Positions 24,334 to 32,384 of a stretch of DNA of 61,866 bases are shown here, in pieces. Both the position numbers and the translations under genes were made by a program. How positions within the stretch are numbered: the stretch's first letter is position 1; every line of letters begins with the position of its first letter. The notes beneath the pieces were generated by a model that was given only the letters and a program-made list of their open reading frames with translations, was not told the DNA's origin and did no database searches. The stretch comes from Bacillota bacterium (GTDB lineage Bacteria > Bacillota > Clostridia > Oscillospirales > Ruminococcaceae), in assembly GCA_023391005.1 (NCBI GenBank), contig JAEWBS010000010.1, forward strand, positions 1 to 61,866, read 5' to 3'.

Positions 24334-25878
24334 GTGGCAAATACGCTAGATATACAAACCGTAATACTCGGTGACCGCATTGAGCTTGACCCGTTTGTGG
24401 CGGTCGCGCGGCATGGATCAAAAGTTGCATTTACTGAGGATTATGTCACGCGTGTGACGCGTTCCCGTCGCCTGATTGAGCAGGCTATTGCGGATGACCG
24501 CGTGATGTATGGCGTCACGACCGGATTCGGGCTTTTGAGCACAAAAGTCATCAGCCGTGAAGAAGCGCGCGATCTTCAGCGAAATATCATTCTATCCCAT
24601 TCGGTGTCGGTTGGCGAGCCTTTTACGGCGGAGCAGGCGCGCGCTACAATGTTGATGATTCTTCAAAATCTGGGGCAGGGCTTTAGCGGCGTGCGGCTTT
24701 GCGTGCTCGAACTGATCAAAGAATTGCTCAATCGGGGCGTCACGCCTTTTATGCCACGGGAGGGCTCGGTGGGATATCTGGCTCCCGAAGCGCATCTGGC
24801 ATTGGTTTTAACGGGCGAGGGGCAGGCATGGTATGACGGCGTGCTGCTGCCCGGCGCATCGGCGTTGGAAAAAGCGGGACTTTTGCCGGTTTGTCTTGCT
24901 GAAAAAGAGGGGCTCGCACTCATTTCAGGCACGACGTCGGTCACGGCGCTTGCTTGTCTTGCGACTTATGATATGATAAAGGCTGTTAAAAGTGCCGATG
25001 TAATCGGAGCGGTTTCGCTTGAGGCGCTCAAGGGTGTTATGGCAGCGTTTGACGAAAGGGTCATGTCGGTGCGACCGCATCCTGAGCAGGCCGCGTCAGC
25101 CGCCAATGTCAGAAAGCTGCTGGGTGATTCCGAAATTATAAAACACTATGCGGGCACACGTTTACAGGATGCCCTATCGCTGCGCTGCATTCCACAGCTG
25201 CATGGCGCCGCGCGAAAAACGATTTTTTCAGCGGCCGATACCCTCGCAACCGAGATGAACGCCTGCTGTGATAACCCGATCATCTGGGATAATGACGACG
25301 ACGCCCCCGATGTCATTTCGGCCTGCAACTGCGACTCGGCCTATGTCGGCATCGCGATGGATACCGCCGCGATCGCCTGCACCATGGTGGCCAAAATGTC
25401 CGAACGCCGCAACAACCGGCTCATCGACGAGGGCATGTCCGGCTTCCCGTCTTTTCTGGTCAAAAACCCCGGCCTCAATTCGGGGCTGATGATTCCGCAG
25501 TATACCCAAGCCGGGCTTCTGGGGGATATGCGTATCCTTTCGACGCCCTCGGTGATTGACAACACCCCGACCTGCTGTGGGCAGGAGGATTATGTCGCAA
25601 TGGGCTATAACGCCTCCAAAAAAGCGATTGAGGTGGTCAAAAAGCTTGAATATATTCTTGCGATTGAGCTGCTTTCGGGCTATCAGGCACAAAAGTTCAT
25701 TCCCGAAACGCTGCGTCGAAGCACGGCGACACAAGCCGTGTTACAGGAGATTGCCAAATCCGTTCCCGATATGGAGAACGATATCTGGTTGTATCCCCAC
25801 ATTGAGCGCCTCCGCGACATGATCCATTCCGGCGCACTGCTTCAAATCGTGGAGGGTGTATCCTGTAGCATCGGTTAA
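24334..25878 (+). CDS. MIO-less histidine ammonia-lyase family protein (B)
   Basis: This 514-residue protein is clearly homologous to histidine ammonia-lyase along its length: YGVTTGFGLLS (Tyr59), ILSHS (His89), SLRCIPQLHGA (Arg284), SERR, FLVKNPGLNSGLM and GQEDYVAMG (Glu418). At the cofactor site HAL reads GSVGASGDLAPLAH, but here GSVG (144-147) runs straight into YLAPEAHL: the three MIO-forming residues are exactly deleted and Asp becomes Tyr. Asn195 of HAL is Ser198, and Tyr280 is Leu. GTG 24334 follows AAAGGAGG. The BCCT transporter follows by 108 bases. A trimethylamine-type lyase on a histidine betaine is the favoured reading; loss of catalysis is the alternative. Confidence 0.82.
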   Translation: MANTLDIQTVILGDRIELDPFVAVARHGSKVAFTEDYVTRVTRSRRLIEQAIADDRVMYGVTTGFGLLSTKVISREEARDLQRNIILSHSVSVGEPFTAEQARATMLMILQNLGQGFSGVRLCVLELIKELLNRGVTPFMPREGSVGYLAPEAHLALVLTGEGQAWYDGVLLPGASALEKAGLLPVCLAEKEGLALISGTTSVTALACLATYDMIKAVKSADVIGAVSLEALKGVMAAFDERVMSVRPHPEQAASAANVRKLLGDSEIIKHYAGTRLQDALSLRCIPQLHGAARKTIFSAADTLATEMNACCDNPIIWDNDDDAPDVISACNCDSAYVGIAMDTAAIACTMVAKMSERRNNRLIDEGMSGFPSFLVKNPGLNSGLMIPQYTQAGLLGDMRILSTPSVIDNTPTCCGQEDYVAMGYNASKKAIEVVKKLEYILAIELLSGYQAQKFIPETLRRSTATQAVLQEIAKSVPDMENDIWLYPHIERLRDMIHSGALLQIVEGVSCSIG

Positions 25879-25986
25879 TTTAAATTATATACATAAATCG
25901 TTCTGTATATAAAGAGAAAAAGGAGGTGTACCTGATCGATTGACGCAACTGGCTCCGTGATTCAAATTAGAAAGGATGAGCATCAA

Positions 25987-27576
25987 TTGAGCAGCAATAC
26001 CAAAACAGAAGAGTCCAAGCAGAACGGTTTCTTTAAGGAGACCAGCCAAAACATCCGGTGGGAGGTTTTTATTCCGGGATTTATCGTCTTTGCAATTGCG
26101 GCGCTGGTCGGCATTGTGAATAATGAGGCGCTGACAAAATCCTCAATGTCCTTTTTCTATTGGTCACTGGATACCTTTGGGTGGCTTTATCAGTATGTTG
26201 TCATGGCCAGCACCATTTTGGTTGCCATCATCACCTTTTCAAAGCTCGGCAACATCCGTCTCGGCGGTAAAGACGCCAAGCCGAAGCTGCCCTTCATGAC
26301 ATGGTTCGCAATGACGCTGACCGGCGGTGTTGCAACCGGCATTGTCACGTGGGGCGTCAATGAGCCGCTCATTTATTACGGAAACGTATGGGGAGAGCTT
26401 GACCAGCTCGGAATTACGCCTTTTACGCCCGAAGCTGCCCAGTTTGCTATGGGCAGAAGCTTTATGAACTGGACAATTCTGCCTTATGCCATTTATGCGC
26501 TTTGCGGCGCGCTGGTCGCTTATCTTTATTATAACAAAAAGCAGAAGCTCAATGTTACGGCCACGTTGAAACCGATCTTTGGCGAACGGGTCACCAAGGG
26601 CGCGCTTGCGGCGGTGATCGATACCCTTTCGATGCTCGCGCTCGGAATCGGTATCTGCGGCGGTTTGGCGATGTGCATCACACTGGTCACGACCGGCCTG
26701 AGAACCTACGGCATTCAGGAAACGCTGCCGCTCTTTGTTGGCATCGGCGTGGTCATCGTCTGCATATTCACCTTCTCCTCCTATGTCGGCATGGATAAGG
26801 GCCTGAGAGTTCTCGGCAACCTCAACGCTTGGTTTTACTACGCGGTTCTTGCGCTGCTGCTCTTTACGGGCCCCGTGCTTTTCATCCTGCGCAACAGCAC
26901 GGCGGGTCTTGCCGTTTGGGCCGATAACTTTTTCCTCTGGGGGCTCGATCCCATCGATATCGGCGGCGCGGCGCTGACGCGGTCGTGGACGCTGTTTGAC
27001 TGGGCTTGCTGGATCGCCTACGCGCCGGTAACCGGTATCTTCCTCGCAATGGTTTCGCGCGGGCGCACCATTCGCGAATTCATGATCGTCAACTGGATAT
27101 TGCCCTCCGTATTTGGCTTCATCTGGTTTGGCATCTGGGGAAACAGCGCGCTTTACATGCAGATGACCGGCAGTGCCGACCTCGTCGGCGCGTTGAATTC
27201 CGGCGGCGCCGTTATGGCGATGTGGGAGTTCTTGAAAAATCTGCCCTTCGGACTCGGTGCGCTGGTTGTGCCGTTTAATTTGATTATTATTGTGATCTCG
27301 TTTGTTACAGCGGCCGATGCCACACTGACTAACGTCGGTTCCATGTGTGTTAAGGATGTCCCGATCGGAACCGAGCCGCCCGCCAAGATCAAGGTTCTTT
27401 GGGGCATCGTTATCGGCACGGTTGCGATCGTTATGGCGGCGTTTGGCGGCGGCGCACAGGGCGTTGACGGCGTTAAGGCGCTTGCAACCGCCGGAGGCTT
27501 TGTCGTGCTGTTTGTGTTCCTGCTACAGATCGTTTCGTCTATTAAGGTTTTCTTTATGGAGAAGCTAGAGGAATAA
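25987..27576 (+). CDS. BCCT-family betaine/carnitine/choline-type transporter
   Basis: This predicted 12-helix secondary transporter (about 529 residues) is for quaternary amines. Family motifs are GGVATGIVTWGVNEPLIYYG in the middle of the N-terminal half and the Trp-rich signature WTLFDWACWIAYAPVTGIFL. It may work as a sodium symporter or, like CaiT, as an antiporter; sequence alone does not decide. The start is uncertain: TTG 25987 has AAAGGATGA 7 bases upstream, while GTG 25957 has none nearby. Its position behind lyase B suggests it imports that enzyme's substrate, which would then be a betaine (trimethylammonium compound). A hairpin follows at 27603. Confidence 0.9.
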   Translation: MSSNTKTEESKQNGFFKETSQNIRWEVFIPGFIVFAIAALVGIVNNEALTKSSMSFFYWSLDTFGWLYQYVVMASTILVAIITFSKLGNIRLGGKDAKPKLPFMTWFAMTLTGGVATGIVTWGVNEPLIYYGNVWGELDQLGITPFTPEAAQFAMGRSFMNWTILPYAIYALCGALVAYLYYNKKQKLNVTATLKPIFGERVTKGALAAVIDTLSMLALGIGICGGLAMCITLVTTGLRTYGIQETLPLFVGIGVVIVCIFTFSSYVGMDKGLRVLGNLNAWFYYAVLALLLFTGPVLFILRNSTAGLAVWADNFFLWGLDPIDIGGAALTRSWTLFDWACWIAYAPVTGIFLAMVSRGRTIREFMIVNWILPSVFGFIWFGIWGNSALYMQMTGSADLVGALNSGGAVMAMWEFLKNLPFGLGALVVPFNLIIIVISFVTAADATLTNVGSMCVKDVPIGTEPPAKIKVLWGIVIGTVAIVMAAFGGGAQGVDGVKALATAGGFVVLFVFLLQIVSSIKVFFMEKLEE

Positions 27577-27602
27577 CCACGGTTATCGAAGGTACAAAAA
27601 AG

Positions 27603-27640
27603 GGGAGGACGCCGATGCTCGCCGTCCTCCCTGCGCTTTA
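27603..27640 (+). terminator. Hairpin terminator after the BCCT gene
   Basis: GGGAGGACG (27603-27611) pairs with CGTCCTCCC (27623-27631); a T-rich stretch follows a few bases later. It probably separates the lyase B-BCCT transcript from the molybdenum hydroxylase operon. Confidence 0.6.
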
Positions 27641-27647
27641 TTTTACT

Positions 27648-27673
27648 GATGTTTCAAAGCCTTTTGAGGCATC
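27648..27673. promoter_or_regulatory. Candidate operator dyad before the molybdenum hydroxylase operon
   Basis: The 26-base imperfect palindrome has the form GATGnnTCAAAnnnnTTTGAnnCATC, with its centre between 27660 and 27661, 30 bases before the operon start codon. It could be the binding site of the LacI-type regulator encoded at the end of the operon; this is inference from symmetry and position. Confidence 0.4.
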
Positions 27674-27703
27674 ACTAAGATAAAGGGTCGAGGAGTAAAT
27701 ATT

Positions 27704-29965
27704 ATGAATATTGTCGGTCAAAGCCAGCCGATTCATGATGCGAAAGCAAAAGTGACCGGCTCGGTGAAATATGCTGGGGATATGCAGCTGGCGGGAATGC
27801 TCCACGCGGCGGTCATATTCAGCAGCATTCCGCATGGTTACATCAAATCCATCGACGACACCGAAGCGTTGCAGACGGCGGGGGTCGTTGATGTTATACA
27901 TTGCCTTAATACGACAGACCGCCCTTTTAACCGTTTTAGAACCATGAAGGGGCAGCAGACCATCGAACAGGATCGGGTGTTCAACCGTCAAGTGCGGTAT
28001 GTCGGAGATCGGGTTGGATGTGTGATCGCCCAAACCGCCGAACTGGCGCGCGCCGCAGCAAAGCTGGTAAAAATAGAATATGAACTGCTGCCGTTTACAG
28101 TCGATACAGCGGCGGCGCTGTCGGGAAAAATTGACGGGATACATCAGGGCGGCGCGGTATTCGGCGCGCTTGACCTCTCGTTTGGAGATAAGGCCGATAT
28201 GAGGGAGGACACGATTGAAACCGTCACCGAGAGCCGTTTGTCCCGCCTGACGCATATGGCGATGGAACCGCATTGCTGTGTGGCCTCGTGGCAGGCGGAT
28301 TTGGAGGAACTGACCGTCTGGAGCCCAAATCAGTCGGTTTACGGTATCCGAACCGTGTTGGCCGAATTGTTTGACCTGCCCCATGAAAAGCTGCGGGTGA
28401 TAAAAACCACGATGGGCGGAAGCTTCGGCGGCAAGCAGGAGTGGATATTAGAGCCGATTGCCGCTGCGGCTTCGATGCGGACAAAAAGGCCGGTCAAGCT
28501 GGTTTTTAACCGCTCTGAGACGATGGTTTCGACCATTTCGCGCGCGCCGCTGAGCGCAACCTTCTTTTCTAAGATCACGCCGGATGGTAAAATCCAAAGC
28601 CTCGGCGCGGATGTGACGCTTGACACCGGCGGATATGTCGGCAACGCCTGCGACTATCTCAATGCCGTGGCGAGCAAATTCTTCAGATGCTACAGCTATC
28701 CTTACGCGCACTACAAGGCCCGGGCGGTCTGCACCAACACGCCGATGTCGGGGGCCTACCGGGGTTGGAGCGCGCCCGAGATGTATACCTTTATGGAGCA
28801 TAATCTGAATATGGCGGCGCGAAAACTTGCAATCGATCCGTTGGAGCTGCGGCTGAGAAATGTGGCGCTTCCCGGTGAATATGACCGAAAGAGCAAGCTG
28901 TCGCTTGGAGAAATCCGAATCAAGGAATGCCTGCTGCTCGGCAAGGAAGATTTTGACTGGCAGGCGCGAAGGGACGAAAATCTGCGCTTTAATCAAAGCC
29001 AAAGCCGTTATCGCCGTGGCATCGCGGTGGGCTGTGCGGGCCATGTCAACGGTTATTTTCCGCGTTTTCCCGATTATGCGGGCGTTTCAATGCGTGTGAG
29101 CGAATCGGGCGGCGTTCAGGTACAGGTCACCTTGCACGATCATGGCTGCGGTACAGTGACCGCGATGAAAATGATCGTTTCAGAGGTGCTGGATATTCCG
29201 CTGGAAAAAATCACGATGACCGAGGGAGATACCGCGGTAACCCCTCACGACGTCGGATGCTTTGCCAGCCGCACCACCTATGTCATCGGCAGAGCGGTGT
29301 TAGACTGTGCCCAGAAGCTTCGGGAAGAGATTATCAAGGCCGCCGCGCGTTTAAAAGGTACAACGTCGGACGGGCTTTTTGTCAAGAACGGTGTGGTCCA
29401 ATTCTCAGACGAGAGTGGCGTTTCATTTGCCGAGGCGGCTACATTTGCGCTCAGACAGGAACAAAAGGAGCTATGGGCCGTTCATCAGTGGATGTCACAG
29501 AGTAACCCCAGTGCTACGGGGGCGCATTTTGCATGGGTAGAGGTCGATTGTCTGACCGGCATGGTCAAATTATTAGATTATCTCGCGGTGCACGACATTG
29601 GGCAGGCTATCAACCGTGAGATATGCGTCGCGCAGATTCAGGGTGCGGTGGCCATGGGCTACGGCGCCGCGCTCAGCGAGCATATGGATACGAATCCGAA
29701 AAGCGGAAAAACGACCGCCAGTATGAAAGACTATCACGTCGTCAATGCGCCCGATTTTTTAGATGTGCGGGTAAAGCTGATCGAAGACGGCCTTACCGAC
29801 GGCCCATTCGGGGCAAAATCAATCGGCGAGGTCAGCTATGTTCCGGTTGCCGCCGCAATTGTCGGGGCGGTTAATGACGCGCTTGACAGCGCGCTTTGCC
29901 ATCTGCCGATCACGCCGGACAGCATTGTAAATTTAATGATTGAGAGGAAGCGCCATGACGCTTGA
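27704..29965 (+). CDS. Molybdenum hydroxylase, large (molybdopterin-binding) subunit
   Basis: This 753-residue subunit belongs to the xanthine dehydrogenase family, whose members hydroxylate N-heterocycles or aldehydes using water. Seen motifs are TTMGGSFGGKQEWILEP (about residues 236-252), the cofactor loop MSGAYRGWSAPEMYTF, and the catalytic glutamate in GAKSIGEVSYVPVAAAI (Glu near 709). The middle and C-terminal parts match XdhA-like proteins rather than CO dehydrogenase, whose active-site Cys motif is not seen. It starts at ATG 27704 after GAGGAG and overlaps the iron-sulfur subunit by 11 bases. The substrate is unknown; neighbours hint at a histidine-derived imidazole. Confidence 0.9.
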   Translation: MNIVGQSQPIHDAKAKVTGSVKYAGDMQLAGMLHAAVIFSSIPHGYIKSIDDTEALQTAGVVDVIHCLNTTDRPFNRFRTMKGQQTIEQDRVFNRQVRYVGDRVGCVIAQTAELARAAAKLVKIEYELLPFTVDTAAALSGKIDGIHQGGAVFGALDLSFGDKADMREDTIETVTESRLSRLTHMAMEPHCCVASWQADLEELTVWSPNQSVYGIRTVLAELFDLPHEKLRVIKTTMGGSFGGKQEWILEPIAAAASMRTKRPVKLVFNRSETMVSTISRAPLSATFFSKITPDGKIQSLGADVTLDTGGYVGNACDYLNAVASKFFRCYSYPYAHYKARAVCTNTPMSGAYRGWSAPEMYTFMEHNLNMAARKLAIDPLELRLRNVALPGEYDRKSKLSLGEIRIKECLLLGKEDFDWQARRDENLRFNQSQSRYRRGIAVGCAGHVNGYFPRFPDYAGVSMRVSESGGVQVQVTLHDHGCGTVTAMKMIVSEVLDIPLEKITMTEGDTAVTPHDVGCFASRTTYVIGRAVLDCAQKLREEIIKAAARLKGTTSDGLFVKNGVVQFSDESGVSFAEAATFALRQEQKELWAVHQWMSQSNPSATGAHFAWVEVDCLTGMVKLLDYLAVHDIGQAINREICVAQIQGAVAMGYGAALSEHMDTNPKSGKTTASMKDYHVVNAPDFLDVRVKLIEDGLTDGPFGAKSIGEVSYVPVAAAIVGAVNDALDSALCHLPITPDSIVNLMIERKRHDA

Positions 29966-30437
29966 ATTTACTGTAAACGGCAGGCCGGTTTGTCTTGAGT
30001 CCGAGCCGAGCCGTCGCCTTTTGGATATTCTGCGGGAGGATTTAAATCTGACCGGCACCAAGGAGGGGTGCAGCGAGGGGGAATGCGGCGCTTGCACCGT
30101 GATTGTGGATAAACGGGCCGTTCACGCCTGCCTGACCGTTGCGGCGCAGTTGCCCGGAACGTCGGTTGTGACGATTGAAGGGCTGCATGATCCTTTGGGC
30201 GGCATCAGTGCGCTTCAGCGCGCTTTTATTGAAGAGACCGCCATTCAATGCGGCTATTGCACCACCGGCATGGTGATGTCGGCCCGCGCGCTGCTTGATG
30301 AAAACCCGAACCCGACCGAAGAAGAAATTCGTATGGCGCTGGCGGGCAACATCTGCCGGTGCTCAGGCTACACACAGATTATACGAGCGGTAAAACGCGC
30401 ATCCCAAGAGGAGCAGGGGGTGTTGTCGGGTGGCTGA
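29955..30437 (+). CDS. Molybdenum hydroxylase, [2Fe-2S] subunit
   Basis: This 160-residue electron-transfer subunit carries the N-terminal plant-ferredoxin cluster motif CSEGECGACTVIVDKRAVHAC and the C-terminal CGYCTTGM ... GNICRCSGYTQII motif, eight cysteines for two [2Fe-2S] clusters. It passes electrons from the molybdenum centre to the FAD subunit. ATG 29955 with GAGAGGAAG upstream is used; the earlier TTG at 29940 lacks a site. It overlaps the large-subunit gene and, by eight bases, the FAD-subunit gene. Confidence 0.93.
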   Translation: MTLEFTVNGRPVCLESEPSRRLLDILREDLNLTGTKEGCSEGECGACTVIVDKRAVHACLTVAAQLPGTSVVTIEGLHDPLGGISALQRAFIEETAIQCGYCTTGMVMSARALLDENPNPTEEEIRMALAGNICRCSGYTQIIRAVKRASQEEQGVLSGG

Positions 30438-31293
30438 GCGCTATATGGCACCGCAATTCAGGCAGGCGCTTTTTGAGTGTCTTGCACAAATGACGCCCCA
30501 TAGCAAGATTATCGGCGGGGGAACCGATCTGATTCTGCAATTAAACCAAAAGACGATAAAACCTGACGCGCTGCTTTATCCGGGTTTTGTCCCGGGAATA
30601 TCCGGCGTGTCCCAGTCGGGGAATGTCATAACCGTCGGCGCCATGACCAATATGACAGATCTGGCAAGACACCCGCTGATTCTTCAAAGCAATAGGGCGC
30701 TTGCCGACGCGGCCGCGCATGTCGGTTCAGTACAGATTCGCAACAAGGCGACTATCGGCGGAAATGTTGGCAACGCCTCTCCCGCAGGAGATTTGCTCGT
30801 CCCCCTATGGCTGCTCGATGCGATGGCTGAAATAGCCGGGCCTGACGGAACGCGTACTGTGCCGATCAACGAGGTGCTGGCCGGGATCGGAAAAACAACG
30901 CTTAAATATAATGAAATTCTGACTGCCTTTAGCTGGAAGCTGCCGCTCGATGGTACAGCGACTGCTTATAAAAAACTGGGAAGCCGGGGGGAAGTGACCA
31001 TCTCGCGCGTAGGGCTGGCCGTTATGGCGACCATGCACGGCGGCGTCGTGTCGTCCATCAAAATGATGCTTGGAGCGGTCGCGCCGACGCCGGTCAGAGC
31101 CACGGTGGCGGAAGGCTGTCTTTTGGGTACAGCACTCGATGAGGCGTCGCTAAACAGAGCCGCTCAGGCGCTTTCGGACTATATTTTGCAGATCAACGAC
31201 CGACCCAATCGCTTTTATAAAGCCCATGCGTCGATGGGTGTGCTACTGGACGTTATGGCGCAGCTTAAGCAACGCTTACAAAATGGAGAATAA
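30430..31293 (+). CDS. Molybdenum hydroxylase, FAD-binding subunit
   Basis: This 287-residue subunit has the FAD/PCMH fold. It receives electrons from the [2Fe-2S] subunit and passes them to NAD or another acceptor. FAD-contact motifs IIGGGTDLILQL (about residues 27-38) and GSVQIRNKATIGGNVGNASP (about 98-117) are intact. The start is GTG 30430, overlapping the preceding gene by eight bases. Subunit order is large, Fe-S, FAD, all separate proteins, as in bacterial split enzymes. The LacI-type regulator follows from its own promoter. Confidence 0.92.
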   Translation: MAERYMAPQFRQALFECLAQMTPHSKIIGGGTDLILQLNQKTIKPDALLYPGFVPGISGVSQSGNVITVGAMTNMTDLARHPLILQSNRALADAAAHVGSVQIRNKATIGGNVGNASPAGDLLVPLWLLDAMAEIAGPDGTRTVPINEVLAGIGKTTLKYNEILTAFSWKLPLDGTATAYKKLGSRGEVTISRVGLAVMATMHGGVVSSIKMMLGAVAPTPVRATVAEGCLLGTALDEASLNRAAQALSDYILQINDRPNRFYKAHASMGVLLDVMAQLKQRLQNGE

Positions 31294-31304
31294 ATTTCAG
31301 TTTA

Positions 31305-31333
31305 TTGCATTTGTGGCCTACTTATGGTATAAT
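31305..31333 (+). promoter_or_regulatory. Promoter for the LacI-type regulator
   Basis: TTGCAT (31305-31310), a 17-base spacer and TATAAT (31328-31333) lie between the FAD subunit gene and the regulator. Confidence 0.65.
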
Positions 31334-31367
31334 TCTCAAACCAGAAATCCATAGAGGGGGACGCTTT

Positions 31368-32384
31368 TTGGCCAGAAACGCAGTGCGCATGAAGGATATT
31401 GCTCAAAAACTCAATATCAGCGTGGTAACGGTGTCCAAGGCACTGGGCGGCAAAGAGGGTGTGGGCGACGCCTTACGCCAGAAAATCAGAGAAGCCGCCG
31501 CCCAGATGGGCTATCAGAGCAAGGAGCTTCAAAAGGGCAAGGAGCCCGGCGGTTCTGTTGGGATACTGATGGCGGAGCATTTGATCAAGCCGGAGCACTC
31601 CTTTTATTGGGCGCTGTATCTCAACTTGGTCGAATCTTTTAAAGAGCATCGCTACCACAATATGTTTGAGCTTGTGGACACCAAAGCGGAGCAGGCGCTT
31701 TTGCCCGCGTTTATCTCAGAAGGAAAAGCCGAGGGGGTTGTCGTTCTCGGAAGCATGCCGGAAAGCTATCTTAAAATGCTTGAGGAGACAGGGCTTCCGT
31801 TGGTTCAGGTCGATTCGAGCAGCAATGTCCGATCGGTTTCGATCATTGCGGACGGCTATCGCGGAACCGCTGAGATGACGCAATATATGATTAACAAAGG
31901 GCACAGAGATATTGGCTTTGTGGGAAGCGTTAAAGCCAATATTCATATGCGCGACTGCTATTATGGCTATTTAAAAACGCTGGATCTCAACGGCATCCCT
32001 TTTCGCGAGGAATGGGTGCTGCCGGACAGGGATGGGTATGACTTTAAGCAGAACTTTGAACTTCCCGAGCAAATGCCGACCGCCTTTGTTTGCAGCAGTG
32101 ATCAGGGCGCTTATCATTTTGTTCAGGATCTTCAGCGCAAGGGGTTTAAAATTCCCGACGATTTATCGGTAACGGGTTTTTATGGCCACGTTTTTTCCAC
32201 GTTAGTCACACCACAGATCACGACCTATAGCATTGATTTAAAAGCGATGGCGCAAAAGGCGGTCGAGGCACAGATTTCGCTGCTCGAAAATGCTTCTCAA
32301 AAACGGGGAATGCGCGTTATCTGCGGCGAGATATTGGAACGGGAATCGGTGCGGGCGCTGACCGATTTGCAAGAGAAGCCCTAA
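31368..32384 (+). CDS. LacI-family transcriptional regulator
   Basis: This 338-residue repressor-type protein has an N-terminal helix-turn-helix, MKDIAQKLNISVVTVSKALG, the hinge region, and a periplasmic-binding-protein-like ligand domain containing VVLGSMPESYLKML, NKGHRDIGFVGSV and PTAFVCSSDQGAYHF. The ligand domain reads more like a sugar-type or general LacI sensor than a purine one, and the inducer is unknown. It starts at TTG 31368, set by GAGGGGGAC; ATG 31389 would remove only seven residues. It probably controls the adjacent hydroxylase and perhaps the lyase-transporter genes. Confidence 0.88.
   Translation: MARNAVRMKDIAQKLNISVVTVSKALGGKEGVGDALRQKIREAAAQMGYQSKELQKGKEPGGSVGILMAEHLIKPEHSFYWALYLNLVESFKEHRYHNMFELVDTKAEQALLPAFISEGKAEGVVVLGSMPESYLKMLEETGLPLVQVDSSSNVRSVSIIADGYRGTAEMTQYMINKGHRDIGFVGSVKANIHMRDCYYGYLKTLDLNGIPFREEWVLPDRDGYDFKQNFELPEQMPTAFVCSSDQGAYHFVQDLQRKGFKIPDDLSVTGFYGHVFSTLVTPQITTYSIDLKAMAQKAVEAQISLLENASQKRGMRVICGEILERESVRALTDLQEKP

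Noticed and set aside
22514..25878. A classical histidine utilisation (hut) operon.
   Set aside because: Both lyases lack the MIO residues and no urocanase, imidazolonepropionase or formiminoglutamase genes are present.
27704..31293. A carbon monoxide dehydrogenase (CoxLMS).
   Set aside because: The active-site cysteine motif of CoxL is not seen; the motifs fit the xanthine-dehydrogenase-like group.
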